From assembly GCF_001591385.1 (NCBI RefSeq), contig NZ_BCUU01000028.1, positions 1-53,197 on the forward strand: a DNA stretch of 53,197 bases. Direction: 5' to 3'. Every line of letters starts with the position of its first letter. Within the stretch, counting starts at the first letter, position 1. Source of the stretch: Variovorax soli NBRC 106424 (GTDB lineage Bacteria; Pseudomonadota; Gammaproteobacteria; Burkholderiales; Burkholderiaceae_C). Position numbers and translations under genes: made by a program. Positions 1 to 8,193 of this stretch are shown one piece after another. The notes beneath the pieces are model-generated. The model saw nothing but the letters and a program-made list of their open reading frames with translations, was not told where the DNA came from and did not search any database.

Positions 1-561
1 GCGTGCCGTGCGGCTTGACGAACGCGGGACCGTGCCGGGTGCCGCGGGCGGGAGCTGCGGCGCCACGGGCGAGATGGCCACTTGCGACTTCGGGCTGCTG
101 GGCGGATCGAGCAGCACGGTGTAGTCGCGCACCATGCGGCCGGAGCTCCAGTTGGCTTCCAGCAGCAGGTCGATGAAGGGATCGTTCATCGAACGGTTGC
201 CCGTCAGGCTGATGACGTAACGCCCGTTCGCGCGGCGCTGGACGTTCACCCGAACTTCGCCCAGCGCAGGGTTGTAGTTGACGCCCGCGGCACTGAAGGC
301 GGCCGGCGATGCGATGTTGACGCGCAGGCCGTCGGCCTCGGCCGCGGTCATTTCCGTGATGTCGATCTCGGCGCGCAGCGGCTCGCCGAGGGCGGAGCGG
401 ACATTCAGCTGGCCCAGCGCCAGCGCGCTCGCATCGGCAGCCAGCGTGCTGAGGGCAACCGCGACGGCCGCGCCCAGGACAGTCAGCTGACAACGACCAG
501 GATTTTTCGAGATCGCACGGGTCGCCGCCCCTTGGGCGGCAGGCAACGAATGTCTTGTCAT
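1..561 (-). CDS. fimV: FimV/HubP-like pilus assembly protein, N-terminal part (runs off the left edge)
   Basis: Only the first 187 codons are in the window and the reading frame is open to base 1. The product starts MTRHSLPAAQ, has a hydrophobic signal stretch near residues 27-45, then ALALGQLNVRSALGEPLRAE, the hallmark of the FimV N-terminal domain. A further family motif, YTVLLDPP, lies near residue 150, and a Pro/Ser-rich stretch begins after it. FimV-type proteins are inner-membrane and periplasmic organisers of type IV pili and polar complexes that bind peptidoglycan through a LysM domain; that part is outside the window. It lies 167 bp downstream of asd in the same direction, the usual order in this family. 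The start has a poor ribosome site, so the exact first codon is uncertain. Confidence 0.88.
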   Translation of the reverse strand, partial: MTRHSLPAAQGAATRAISKNPGRCQLTVLGAAVAVALSTLAADASALALGQLNVRSALGEPLRAEIDITEMTAAEADGLRVNIASPAAFSAAGVNYNPALGEVRVNVQRRANGRYVISLTGNRSMNDPFIDLLLEANWSSGRMVRDYTVLLDPPSSPKSQVAISPVAPQLPPAAPGTVPRSSSRTAR

Positions 562-678
562 GCTGATAGGGGCAAGTACGGCCCGAAAGTGTAAGTGGAC
601 GTTAACACCTAAGCCCCGCAAATGACAAGGCGACAAGGACTGTTAGGCCCTGTAGTACGACATTCGTCGCACCCTGGT

Positions 679-721
679 CGTTGCTAGCTCGCAACGACGG
701 GCGGCCCCGGGGGCGCCCGTC
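679..721. terminator. Two tandem hairpins between asd and fimV
   Basis: Two perfect or near-perfect inverted repeats abut each other. The first is CGTTGC-6 nt-GCAACG at 679-696. The second is GACGGGCG...CGCCCGTC at 696-721. They begin 7 bp after the asd stop on the leftward transcript. There is no U tract, so they may stabilise the asd 3' end or work as a pause site instead of a classic intrinsic terminator. Confidence 0.45.
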
Positions 722-728
722 ACCCGAC

Positions 729-1859
729 TCAGGCCTCGAGCAGGATTCGCAGCATGCGGCGCAGCGGTTCTGCAGCGCCCCACAGCAACTGGTCGCCCAC
801 GGTGAACGCGCCCAGGTACTCCGGTCCCATGGCCAGCTTGCGCAGGCGGCCGACGGGGATCGTCATGGTACCGGTCACGGCCACCGGCGTCAGGTCCTGG
901 ATGGTGGCTTCGCGGGTGTTGGGAACGACCTTCACCCACTGGTTGTCGGCGGCGATCATGGCCTCGATGTCGGCCAGCGGCACGTCCTTCTTCAGCTTGA
1001 AGGTCAGCGCCTGGCTGTGGCAGCGCATGGCGCCGATGCGCACGCAGAAGCCGTCCACCGGCACCGCGGGGGTGCTGAAGCCGGCACCCTGGCCGAGGAT
1101 CTTGTTGGTCTCGGCGCCGCCCTTCCACTCTTCCTTGCTCATGCCGTCGCCCAGGTCCTTGTCGATCCAGGGGATGAGCGAGCCGCCCAGCGGCACGCCG
1201 AAGTTGGCGGTTTCCTGTGCCGACAGCGACTGCTGCTTGGCCAGCACCTTGCGATCGATCTCGAGAATGGCGGACTTGGGGTCGTGCAGCAGCTCGCGCA
1301 CTTCGGCGTTGAGCGTGCCGAACTGGGTGAGCAGCTCGCGCATGTGCTGCGCGCCGCCGCCCGATGCGGCCTGGTAGGTCATGCTGGTCATCCACTCGAC
1401 CACGCCGGCCTTGTACAGCGCTCCCACGCCCATCAGCATGCACGAGACGGTGCAGTTGCCGCCGATCCAGTTGTTGCCGCCCTTGGCCAGGGCGTTCTTG
1501 ATCACCGGCATGTTGACCGGGTCGAGGATGATGACCGCGTCGTCCTTCATGCGCAGGGTGGAGGCGGCGTCGATCCAGTGGCCCTTCCAGCCTTCGGCGC
1601 GCAGACGGGGGAACACCTCGGTGGTGTAGTCGCCGCCCTGGGCCGTGACGATGATGTCGCAGCGCTTGAGTGCCTGGATGTCGAAGGCGTTCTGCAGCGT
1701 GCCTTCGTTCTTGGCCATGGCAGGCGCCTTGCCGCCGGCGTTGGAGGTGGAGAAGAAAACGGGCTCGATCAGATCGAAGTCCTTTTCTTCGACCATGCGG
1801 TCCATCAGCACGGAGCCGACCATGCCGCGCCAACCGACCAACCCTACCAACTTGCTCAT
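729..1859 (-). CDS. asd: Aspartate-semialdehyde dehydrogenase
   Basis: The 376-aa product makes aspartate 4-semialdehyde from aspartyl phosphate with NADPH. This is the branch step to lysine/diaminopimelate, threonine and methionine. The N-terminal nucleotide-binding loop [11 protein letters not shown] is at residues 6-16. The catalytic cysteine is C136 in GGNCTVS. The C-terminal half has the substrate motif region [10 protein letters not shown]. Length is normal for the proteobacterial Asd type. The start is an ATG with AAAGGG just upstream. A 229-nt noncoding or leader region with a candidate attenuator precedes it, and fimV follows in the same direction. Confidence 0.97.
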   Translation of the reverse strand: MSKLVGLVGWRGMVGSVLMDRMVEEKDFDLIEPVFFSTSNAGGKAPAMAKNEGTLQNAFDIQALKRCDIIVTAQGGDYTTEVFPRLRAEGWKGHWIDAASTLRMKDDAVIILDPVNMPVIKNALAKGGNNWIGGNCTVSCMLMGVGALYKAGVVEWMTSMTYQAASGGGAQHMRELLTQFGTLNAEVRELLHDPKSAILEIDRKVLAKQQSLSAQETANFGVPLGGSLIPWIDKDLGDGMSKEEWKGGAETNKILGQGAGFSTPAVPVDGFCVRIGAMRCHSQALTFKLKKDVPLADIEAMIAADNQWVKVVPNTREATIQDLTPVAVTGTMTIPVGRLRKLAMGPEYLGAFTVGDQLLWGAAEPLRRMLRILLEA

Positions 1860-1911
1860 TTCAGATGCCCTTTCAGTGTCAAACAGAGAGACCGTGCCGA
1901 AGGGACTGCCC

Positions 1912-1956
1912 GCCTGGCTCGTCCGGGGCCAGGGGAAGGCGCACGACGAACCAGGC
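1912..1956 (-). promoter_or_regulatory. Stem-loop in the asd leader, just after the candidate leader peptide
   Basis: On the leftward transcript, GCCTGGTTCGTC (1956 to 1945) can pair with GACGAGCCAGGC (1923 to 1912), giving a 12-bp stem with one G-U pair and a 21-nt loop. The stem starts about 5 nt after the stop codon of the small Thr/Ser-rich reading frame. A second, competing 10-bp pairing is possible between GAGACCGTGC inside that reading frame (2023 to 2014) and GCACGGTCTC (1897 to 1888). The layout resembles an attenuator, but no U tract follows the stem. Confidence 0.4.
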
Positions 1957-1960
1957 TGGA

Positions 1961-2077
1961 TCAGCCCTTAATGGTGGTCGTGGTTTTGGAGGAGGAAACG
2001 ACGATGGATGCGCGCACGGTCTCGCCAACCAGGGTGGCGAGAGAAAGGTCCAGGACGAACGGGCGGGCGGTAAACAT
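1961..2077 (-). CDS. Candidate Thr/Ser-rich leader peptide upstream of asd
   Basis: The reading frame encodes 38 residues from ATG at 2077, or 18 residues from an in-frame GTG at 2017. It ends in [11 protein letters not shown]. Four threonine codons in a row followed by isoleucine, shortly before a strong stem-loop, is the layout of amino-acid attenuators such as thrL. Asd feeds threonine and isoleucine synthesis, so the residue choice makes sense. Neither start has a good ribosome site. A TACAAT -10-like box at 2092-2087 would put transcription start only a few bases before the ATG, so it might be read as a near-leaderless mRNA. This is inferred from one sequence; chance occurrence is not excluded. 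Confidence 0.35.
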   Translation of the reverse strand: MFTARPFVLDLSLATLVGETVRASIVVSSSKTTTTIKG

Positions 2078-2086
2078 CGCGCACGA

Positions 2087-2092
2087 ATTGTA
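2087..2092 (-). promoter_or_regulatory. Possible -10 box of the asd promoter
   Basis: The leftward strand reads TACAAT here, 9 bp before the ATG of the candidate leader peptide. No good -35 hexamer at 17 bp spacing is visible, so this is a weak prediction. Confidence 0.3.
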
Positions 2093-2144
2093 GCGTAGCC
2101 AGGGTCGACGCCGCCGGCACGGCTGGGCTGCGGGTCAGCCCGTA

Positions 2145-2179
2145 CTTACAAAGTAGTCGCGTCTGCTACAGTGGTCGCG
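2145..2179 (+). promoter_or_regulatory. Possible promoter and direct repeat ahead of the DUF4331 cassette
   Basis: CTTACA (2145-2150) and TACAGT (2167-2172) are 16 bp apart and could be -35 and -10 elements. A direct repeat, AGTAGTCGCG (2152-2161) and AGTGGTCGCG (2170-2179), recurs at an 18-bp interval across the same segment and may bind a regulator. The rest of the 1860-2255 gap holds only the asd leader described above. Confidence 0.3.
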
Positions 2180-2255
2180 CTCTGGGGAGGGCAAAGCGGC
2201 CAGCTTGGTCGTGCGCAGCTGTCCCTGGGAGCGCTTAACTCAGGGAGAAAAATCA

Positions 2256-3323
2256 ATGCACCATCAAGTGCTGCAGTCGAGCCGTCGCCGTGTGCTTCTT
2301 GCATCGGGCCTGACGGCATGTGCGTCGCTCGTTCCGCGCTTCGCGGTCGCCAGTCACCATTTCGAAGTTGCCGCCGTGCGCAGCAACCCGAAGCTCGGCT
2401 TGACGGACCTTTACGTGTTCAACGCGCCTGGCAACGCCAGCACGGTCTTCATCCTGGACGCGAACTTCCTGCCCAAGCCGGGCGAAGACCTTCTGGATCG
2501 TGCCGCGGTCTATAACATCCACTGCGCCACCGACGACTCGTTCAAGGCGGGCCTGACGTGGAACTTCGTCAACCAGGGCGACCACATCGCCTGCCTGCAG
2601 ATGGATGAAGCCAATGGCGCCGTCGGTGCCAAGGGCCGCGAACTGGGGCGCCTCACGCCCGGCAAGGAGGCCAAGCTGCCGGGCGGCATCCGCGCCTGGG
2701 TCGGCCGGGCCAAGGACCCGTTCTTCGGCAATTCGCCCGGCCTTGGCGCGTTCCGCGCCCAGCTGGCGCAGGGCAAGTACGACCCCGAGGTGTGGGCCAA
2801 GGCTTCGGGCACCAACATCTTCCTGGGCCGCACCTGCTGCCCCCTCGTGCTGGAGGTGCCCAATGCCATGCTGGGCAAGAAGGTCAGCGCCTTCGGCACC
2901 GTGGCCGTCAAGGATGGGAGCGGCTGGAAGCAGGTCCAGTACATGGGCAAGCCGCTGATGGCGCACAGCATGCTGTTCGAGGACGAGGACCTGAAGGCCG
3001 CGTTCGACGCGTCGCGGCCGGACAAGCAGAAGGAGTTCCACAACTTCTTTTCCGCGCGCATTGCCCGTTCGGCGCATTTCGCGGCTTCCAGGCCCGACCC
3101 GTTCGCCTATGGCGACGAGATGGCGTCCCGGCTGCTGCCCGACGTCATTCGCTATGAGGTCGGCACCGAGGCGGCGTTTGTCGCGGCCAATCCCAACGGC
3201 CGCAAGCTGAGCGACGATGGCATGTCCACCTCGCTCACCTGGCTGATCGGCAAGCCGACCAGCCAGCACCTGAAGGATCCGGTGAACTACACCGGCACCT
3301 TCCCCTTCGTCATCCCGGCATGA
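2256..3323 (+). CDS. DUF4331 family secreted protein
   Basis: The 355-aa product begins MHHQVLQSSRRRVLLASG, with a Tat-like twin-arginine stretch (RRR) and a hydrophobic core, and probable cleavage after ...RFAVA near residue 33. The mature start SHHFEVAAVRSNPKLGLTDL and the following YVFNAPGN match the DUF4331 family, whose function is not established. The chosen ATG at 2256 has AGGGAGA seven bases before it; an upstream GTG-type extension to 2205 would bury the signal peptide. It is the first gene of a rightward set with the DUF4198 and HupE/UreJ genes, set between asd and leuB, both leftward. The context suggests an exported protein working with metal uptake, which is inference. Confidence 0.82.
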   Translation: MHHQVLQSSRRRVLLASGLTACASLVPRFAVASHHFEVAAVRSNPKLGLTDLYVFNAPGNASTVFILDANFLPKPGEDLLDRAAVYNIHCATDDSFKAGLTWNFVNQGDHIACLQMDEANGAVGAKGRELGRLTPGKEAKLPGGIRAWVGRAKDPFFGNSPGLGAFRAQLAQGKYDPEVWAKASGTNIFLGRTCCPLVLEVPNAMLGKKVSAFGTVAVKDGSGWKQVQYMGKPLMAHSMLFEDEDLKAAFDASRPDKQKEFHNFFSARIARSAHFAASRPDPFAYGDEMASRLLPDVIRYEVGTEAAFVAANPNGRKLSDDGMSTSLTWLIGKPTSQHLKDPVNYTGTFPFVIPA

Positions 3324-3329
3324 CGCGTC

Positions 3330-3347
3330 GCCCGCCTTCGGGCGGGC
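3330..3347. terminator. UUCG-type hairpin after the DUF4331 gene
   Basis: GCCCGCC-TTCG-GGCGGGC is a perfect 7-bp stem closed by a very stable UUCG tetraloop, 6 bp after the DUF4331 stop. No T tract follows, so it may attenuate or process the message between the DUF4331 and DUF4198 genes, giving unequal expression. Confidence 0.5.
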
Positions 3348-3411
3348 CGCGGGCTGCGCCGCAGGCGCGGCCGGCGGCCCGTCTCGGCAGGCTGCGCCCG
3401 GATGCTGGCTG

Positions 3412-4188
3412 TTGCCGGCCTGGCTGCTGTGGCCCATGGCAGCCTGGTCGCATGCCTTCTGGATGGTGCCGTACGGGCCTTTCGTGGAACCGGGCGCACG
3501 GGTGGCGCTCGACCTGCGCATCGGGCCGCGCTGGCCGGGCGAGTCCACGCCCCGCCTGCCCGGGCTGGTGCGCACATTCCGGGTGATCGATGCGCAGGGC
3601 AGCCGCGACGTCGCGGGACGCAGCGGCGCTACCCCCGTGGGCCATTTCGATGCACGCAGTGCCGGCGCGGCCGTGGTTGCCATGGAGACGAACGCGAGCA
3701 GCATCAAGCTCGATGGCGCGCAGTTCCAGGCCTACCTGCGCGAGGAGCATCTGGACGAAGCATTGAAGCAGCGCGAGTCGCTGGGCCTGTCCGATGCGGA
3801 TGCCCGCGAGGACTTTTTCCGCGCCGCAAAGACGTTGGTCATCGTCGGCGGGGATTCGCGTGGATTCGACCGCGTCGTCGGCCAGCCCATCGAGCTCGTG
3901 CCGGTCACGGATCCGGCAAGGTATCGGCCAGGGCAGCCTTTCGACGTTCGCCTTCTTCGCGAGGGCCGGCCGGCGCAGCACGTGCGTATCGCCGCGCTGC
4001 CGCAATCGGCCCCGGAAAAGGTGCTCGAAGCAAATACCGGTGCCAATGGCGTCGCGCGCTTCACGCTGCCTTCGGCGGGGCAGTGGACTTTCTACGCGGT
4101 GCAGATCGAGCCGGCCGCGCGGCCGTCGGCGGATTGGAAAGGCACCTGGGCCTCGCTCACCCTCGCCATCGGCGAGGTGCCGCGATGA
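3412..4188 (+). CDS. DUF4198 family periplasmic protein (possible nickel/cobalt uptake accessory)
   Basis: The product is up to 258 aa. A short signal peptide ends AAWSHA, so the mature protein would start FWMVPYGPF, like the HAxxxxP start of DUF4198 proteins often found with Ni/Co transporters. The C-terminal half reads as a beta-sandwich carrier domain (GQPIELVPVTDPARYRPGQP, then ...GQWTFYAV). The start is uncertain: TTG at 3412 gives a complete signal peptide, while ATG at 3436 would leave only a stub. Its last codon overlaps the start of the HupE gene (ATGA), so the two are translationally coupled. Metal binding is inferred from family and neighbour, not shown. Confidence 0.75.
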   Translation: MPAWLLWPMAAWSHAFWMVPYGPFVEPGARVALDLRIGPRWPGESTPRLPGLVRTFRVIDAQGSRDVAGRSGATPVGHFDARSAGAAVVAMETNASSIKLDGAQFQAYLREEHLDEALKQRESLGLSDADAREDFFRAAKTLVIVGGDSRGFDRVVGQPIELVPVTDPARYRPGQPFDVRLLREGRPAQHVRIAALPQSAPEKVLEANTGANGVARFTLPSAGQWTFYAVQIEPAARPSADWKGTWASLTLAIGEVPR

Positions 4189-4778
4189 CTCGCAGAATTG
4201 CTGCGCGCCTGGTGCCGGCCTGTGCGCTCGTCGCCTGTGCCTCGGCCCATGCCCATTCCGGCGGCAGTGCGGGCCTGTTCGAAGCCTGGCTGCATCCGCT
4301 CACCGGCGCGGACCATTTCGTGGCGATGGTGGCCGTCGGCGCGTGGAGCGCACAACTGGGCGGGCGCGCCCAGTGGGCGGTGCCAGGCGCTTTCCTTCTG
4401 GCGATGCTGGTGGGCGGCCTGGTGGGATTCAGCCTGATCGACCTGCCGGCAGTGGAGATCGGCGTGGCGCTGTCCGTGCTGCTGCTGGGAGGGGCCATCG
4501 CATTCGGCGGCCACCTGGCGACACCGCTGGCAGCTGCCGCCGTGGGCGTCTTCGGCTTTTGCCATGGCTACCTGCACGGCTACGAGCTCACGGTGGTCGA
4601 CCAGCGTGCGCTGGCAACGCTGGCTTTCATGAGCACCACCGCCTTGCTGCATGTGGCCGGCCTCGCGGCGGCCCATTTGGCATTGCAGCGGCCCGCCGGC
4701 GCGCGGCTGCTGAAGATCAGCGGCGGCCTGGCGGCCGCCTTCGGTGCCTGGCTGGTCGCCAGCCGGCTCCTGGCCTGA
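4185..4778 (+). CDS. HupE/UreJ family membrane protein
   Basis: The 197-aa protein has a cleavable signal peptide ending ASAHA, so that the mature chain starts with histidine, followed by about six membrane helices. Two family motifs are clear: HPLTGADH at residues 37-44 and HGYLHGYE at 127-134, both histidine-rich and in positions thought to bind or pass metal. HupE/UreJ proteins are found with [NiFe] hydrogenase or urease operons and several are nickel or cobalt permeases. No hydrogenase or urease gene is in this window. Start ATG overlaps the DUF4198 stop by four bases. Confidence 0.9.
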   Translation: MTRRIAARLVPACALVACASAHAHSGGSAGLFEAWLHPLTGADHFVAMVAVGAWSAQLGGRAQWAVPGAFLLAMLVGGLVGFSLIDLPAVEIGVALSVLLLGGAIAFGGHLATPLAAAAVGVFGFCHGYLHGYELTVVDQRALATLAFMSTTALLHVAGLAAAHLALQRPAGARLLKISGGLAAAFGAWLVASRLLA

Positions 4779-4811
4779 CTGGCTGACCGCCGACGGGCGC
4801 GTGGCTGGGCC

Positions 4812-5882
4812 TCAGCCCAGCGCCTTCAGCACGGCGTCGCCCATCTCGCGCGTGCCGACCTTGGTCGTGCCTTCACTGTGGATGTCGGGCGTGCGCAGGC
4901 CCTGGGCCAGCACCTTCTTGACCGCGTTCTCGATGCGCTGGGCCGCTTCTTCCTGGTCCAGCGAGTAGCGCAGCATCATGGCCGCCGACAGGATGGTGGC
5001 CAGCGGGTTGGCCACGCCCTTGCCCGCGATGTCGGGCGCGCTGCCGTGGCTGGGCTCGTACAGGCCCTGCTTGCTGGCGTTGAGCGAAGCCGAGGGCAGC
5101 ATGCCGATGGAGCCGGTGAGCATCGCCGCTTCGTCCGAGAGGATGTCGCCGAACATGTTGCCGGTGACCACCACGTCGAACTTCTTGGGCGCCTTCACCA
5201 GCTGCATGGCGGCGTTGTCCACGTACATGTGGTCGAGTTCCACATCGGGATAGTCCTTGTGCACCTCGGTGACCACGTCCTTCCAGAACTGGAAGGTCTC
5301 CAGCACGTTGGCCTTGTCGACGCTGGTCACGCGCTTGCTGCGCTTGCGGGCCGCCTCGAAGGCCACGCGGGCGATGCGTTCGATTTCCGGGCGCGTGTAG
5401 CGCATGGTGTCGAAGGCTTCTTCCGCGCCGGGGAAGTTGCCGTCCGGCGAGGTGCGCTTGCCGCGCGGCTGGCCGAAGTAGATGTCGCCGGTCAGTTCGC
5501 GGATGATGAGGATGTCCAGGCCCGCCACCAGCTCGGGCTTGAGGCTGGAGGCGTGCGTGAGCTGCTCGTAGCAGATGGCGGGGCGGAAGTTGGCGAACAG
5601 GCCCAGGTTCTTGCGCAGGCCGAGGATGGCCTGCTCGGGGCGGAACTGGCGCTCGAGCTTGTCGTACTTCCAGTCGCCCACGGCGCCGAACAGCACGGCG
5701 TCCGCCTCCTTGGCCAGCTTGAGCGTGGATTCGGGCAGCGGATGGCCATGCGCGTCGTAGGCGACGCCGCCCACCAGCGCCTGTTCCATCTCGAACTTCA
5801 GGTCCAGCGCCTTGAGCACGCGCACGGCCTGCTCGACGATTTCGGTTCCGATGCCATCACCGGGAAGGACTGCGATTTTCAT
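4812..5882 (-). CDS. leuB: 3-isopropylmalate dehydrogenase
   Basis: The 356-aa product oxidises and decarboxylates 3-isopropylmalate with NAD+ in leucine synthesis. Visible motifs are the N-terminal PGDGIG (residues 7-12), [10 protein letters not shown] (128-137) with the catalytic tyrosine Y134, the catalytic lysine K190 in VDKANVL, the magnesium-binding aspartates in [13 protein letters not shown] (241-253), and the NAD-site motif [10 protein letters not shown] (280-289). Length is standard. It is last in a leftward leuC-leuD-leuB set, separated from leuD by 174 bp that carry an intergenic repeat. Confidence 0.98.
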   Translation of the reverse strand: MKIAVLPGDGIGTEIVEQAVRVLKALDLKFEMEQALVGGVAYDAHGHPLPESTLKLAKEADAVLFGAVGDWKYDKLERQFRPEQAILGLRKNLGLFANFRPAICYEQLTHASSLKPELVAGLDILIIRELTGDIYFGQPRGKRTSPDGNFPGAEEAFDTMRYTRPEIERIARVAFEAARKRSKRVTSVDKANVLETFQFWKDVVTEVHKDYPDVELDHMYVDNAAMQLVKAPKKFDVVVTGNMFGDILSDEAAMLTGSIGMLPSASLNASKQGLYEPSHGSAPDIAGKGVANPLATILSAAMMLRYSLDQEEAAQRIENAVKKVLAQGLRTPDIHSEGTTKVGTREMGDAVLKALG

Positions 5883-5946
5883 GATGCTATTTCTTGGAAA
5901 GGTGTTTCATTGTCGGCGTATGAACCTGCAGGTTCGCACCGGCGCG

Positions 5947-6050
5947 ACCCCTTCGGGAGCATCCGCGGAACTGGCTTCGCCAGGCCGCAGGATGCGCCCC
6001 CTCGAAGGGGGTTGGCGGACCTTGCGCAGCAAGGGTAGCCTGGGGGTGGT
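5947..6050. repeat. Intergenic palindromic repeat, copy A (between leuD and leuB)
   Basis: The core is GCATCCGCGG...CCGCAGGATGC (5959-5995), a long imperfect hairpin with an inner CTGGC-TTCG-CCAG loop. Outer arms accccttcg (5947-5955) and cgaagggggt (6003-6012) extend it. The right part, gcgccccct...cggacct.gcg.agc..gg.agc.tggggg (5994-6047), recurs at 47950-48007 upstream of murJ. Such elements are dispersed in Comamonadaceae genomes; this is a family memory, not a search result. Confidence 0.6.
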
Positions 6051-6056
6051 TTCAAT

Positions 6057-6707
6057 TCAGGAAATCATCTGGTGCGCGAGCCAGGGCTTGGCTGCCAGGC
6101 GCTCGGCTTCGAACGCGGCGATCTTGTCCTTGTGGCGCAAGGTCAGGCCGATGTCGTCCAGGCCATTGAGCAGGCAGTACTTGCGGAAGGGCTGCACGTC
6201 GAAGGCGATCTCGGCGCCGTCGGGCTTCACGATGACCTGGCGCTCCAGGTCGACCGTGAGCTTGTAGCCGGGGAAGGCGAAGACTTCATCGAACAGTTGC
6301 GCCACGGTGGCCTCGGGCAGCACGATGGGCAGCAGGCCGTTCTTGAAGCTGTTGTTGAAGAAGATGTCGGCAAAGCTCGGCGCGATGATGGCGCGAAAGC
6401 CGTACTGGTCCAGCGCCCACGGCGCATGCTCGCGCGAGGAGCCGCAGCCGAAGTTCTTGCGCGCCAGCAGCACCGATGCGCCTGCGTAGCGCGGCTGGTT
6501 CAGCACGAAGTCGGGGTTGGGCTTGCGGCTGGCCGGATCCATGCCCGGCTCGCCGTGGTCGAGGTAGCGCCACTCGTCGAACAGGTTGGGGCCGAACCCC
6601 GTCTTCTTGATCGACTTGAGGAACTGCTTGGGAATGATCGCGTCGGTGTCGACGTTCTCGCGGTCCATGGGGGCCACGAGGCCCTGGTGCACGGTGAATT
6701 TCTGCAT
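6057..6707 (-). CDS. leuD: 3-isopropylmalate dehydratase small subunit
   Basis: The 216-aa small (swivel-domain) subunit works with LeuC to isomerise 2-isopropylmalate to 3-isopropylmalate. It begins [20 protein letters not shown] and contains [14 protein letters not shown] (residues 18-31) and the GCGSSREHA motif (87-95), both diagnostic. I chose the ATG at 6707, preceded by a GCAGGAGA ribosome site, over the much longer upstream frame that lies antisense-free inside leuC. The gap to the leuC stop is 17 bp, so the two subunits are co-translated. Confidence 0.97.
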   Translation of the reverse strand: MQKFTVHQGLVAPMDRENVDTDAIIPKQFLKSIKKTGFGPNLFDEWRYLDHGEPGMDPASRKPNPDFVLNQPRYAGASVLLARKNFGCGSSREHAPWALDQYGFRAIIAPSFADIFFNNSFKNGLLPIVLPEATVAQLFDEVFAFPGYKLTVDLERQVIVKPDGAEIAFDVQPFRKYCLLNGLDDIGLTLRHKDKIAAFEAERLAAKPWLAHQMIS

Positions 6708-6724
6708 GGTCTTCTCCTGCTCGC

Positions 6725-8146
6725 TTAGGCGATCGTCCGAACGTCGACGAAGTGGCCCTTGATGGCCGCGGCCGCGGCCATGGCCGGGCTCACCAGGTGG
6801 GTGCGCCCGCCAGCACCCTGGCGGCCTTCGAAGTTGCGGTTGCTGGTGGAGGCGCAGCGCTCGCCCGGCTCCAGCCGGTCGGCGTTCATGGCCAGGCACA
6901 TCGAGCAGCCGGGCTCGCGCCACTCGAAGCCGGCGGCCTTGAACACTTCGTGCAGGCCTTCGCGCTCGGCCTGCTCCTTCACCACGCCCGAGCCCGGCAC
7001 CACCATGGCGAGCTTCACGTTGCGTGCGACCTTCTGGCCCAGCTTCTTGACCACCGCGGCGGCTTCGCGCATGTCCTCGATCCGGCTGTTGGTGCAGCTG
7101 CCGATGAACACCTTGTCCACGAAGATGTCGTTCATGGGCTTGTTGGGTTCCAGGCCCATGTAGGTCAGCGCGCGCTCGATCGCGCCACGCTTGTTCGCGT
7201 CCTTTTCCTTGTCCGGATCGGGCACGCGGCCGTCGATGGGCAGCACCATCTCGGGCGAGGTGCCCCAGGTGACCTGCGGCTTGATCTGCGCGGCGTCCAG
7301 CTCGACCACGGTGTCGAAGTGCGCGCCGGCGTCGGAATGCAGCGTTTTCCAGTAGGCCACGGCCTGGTCCCATTCGACACCGCTGGGCGCCAGCGGGCGG
7401 CCCTTGATGTAGTCGATGGTCTTCTGGTCCACCGCCACCATGCCGGCGCGGGCGCCGGCCTCGATGGCCATGTTGCACACCGTCATGCGGCCTTCCATGG
7501 TGAGGTCGCGAATGGCCGAGCCGGCGAACTCGATGGTGTAGCCGGTGCCGCCGGCGGTGCCGATCCTGCCGATGATGGCCAGCACGATGTCCTTGGCGGT
7601 GCAGCCGGCGGGCAGCTTGCCTTCCACCTTCACGAGCATGTTCCTGGCCTTCTTGGCCAGGAGGGTCTGCGTGGCCATGACGTGCTCCACCTCGCTGGTG
7701 CCGATGCCGTGGGCCAGCGCGCCGAAGGCGCCGTGGGTGCTGGTGTGGCTGTCGCCGCACACCACGGTCATGCCCGGCAGCGTGGCGCCGCTTTCCGGGC
7801 CGATCACGTGCACGATGCCCTGGCGCTTGGACAGGAAGGGGAAGAAGGCGGCGGCGCCGAACTCCTTGATGTTGGCGTCCAGCGTCGTGACCTGCTCCTT
7901 GCTGATCGGGTCCTCGATGCCGTCGTAGCCGCGTTCCCAGCCGGTGGTGGGCGTGTTGTGGTCGGCCGTGGCCACCACCGAGCTGATGCGCCACAGCTTG
8001 CGGCCGGCTTCGCGCAGGCCCTCGAAGGCTTGCGGGCTGGTCACTTCGTGCACCAGGTGGCGGTCGATGTAGAGGACGGAGGTGCCGTCCTCCTCGGTAT
8101 GGACGACGTGTTCGTCCCAGATCTTGTCGTAGAGCGTGCGTGCCAT
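6725..8146 (-). CDS. leuC: 3-isopropylmalate dehydratase large subunit
   Basis: The 473-aa subunit carries the [4Fe-4S] cluster of isopropylmalate isomerase, an aconitase relative. Cluster ligands are C351 in IGSCTNSR and C414 and C417 in GCSMCLAMN. The substrate motif [12 protein letters not shown] is at 131-142. The chosen start [15 protein letters not shown] matches family N-termini, whereas the open frame continues upstream only by chance into the LysR gene. It lies 47 bp downstream of the LysR gene in the same direction, with leuD and leuB after it. Confidence 0.98.
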   Translation of the reverse strand: MARTLYDKIWDEHVVHTEEDGTSVLYIDRHLVHEVTSPQAFEGLREAGRKLWRISSVVATADHNTPTTGWERGYDGIEDPISKEQVTTLDANIKEFGAAAFFPFLSKRQGIVHVIGPESGATLPGMTVVCGDSHTSTHGAFGALAHGIGTSEVEHVMATQTLLAKKARNMLVKVEGKLPAGCTAKDIVLAIIGRIGTAGGTGYTIEFAGSAIRDLTMEGRMTVCNMAIEAGARAGMVAVDQKTIDYIKGRPLAPSGVEWDQAVAYWKTLHSDAGAHFDTVVELDAAQIKPQVTWGTSPEMVLPIDGRVPDPDKEKDANKRGAIERALTYMGLEPNKPMNDIFVDKVFIGSCTNSRIEDMREAAAVVKKLGQKVARNVKLAMVVPGSGVVKEQAEREGLHEVFKAAGFEWREPGCSMCLAMNADRLEPGERCASTSNRNFEGRQGAGGRTHLVSPAMAAAAAIKGHFVDVRTIA

Positions 8147-8193
8147 GGGGGTCTTTCGTGGGGAAATGCTTGTCGATGGAGACGGGGTGCGGC

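Noticed and set aside
1991..2093. Rightward 29-codon frame with a GGAGGAGGAAACGACG ribosome site ([11 protein letters not shown]...)
   Set aside because: The ribosome-like purine run equals the antisense of three Ser codons in the candidate leader peptide. The peptide has no features and lies opposite the asd leader.
3320..3586. 88-codon frame overlapping the DUF4331 stop by ATGA
   Set aside because: Composition is Pro/Arg-rich from hairpin sequence and it overlaps the DUF4198 signal peptide region in another frame. No family features.
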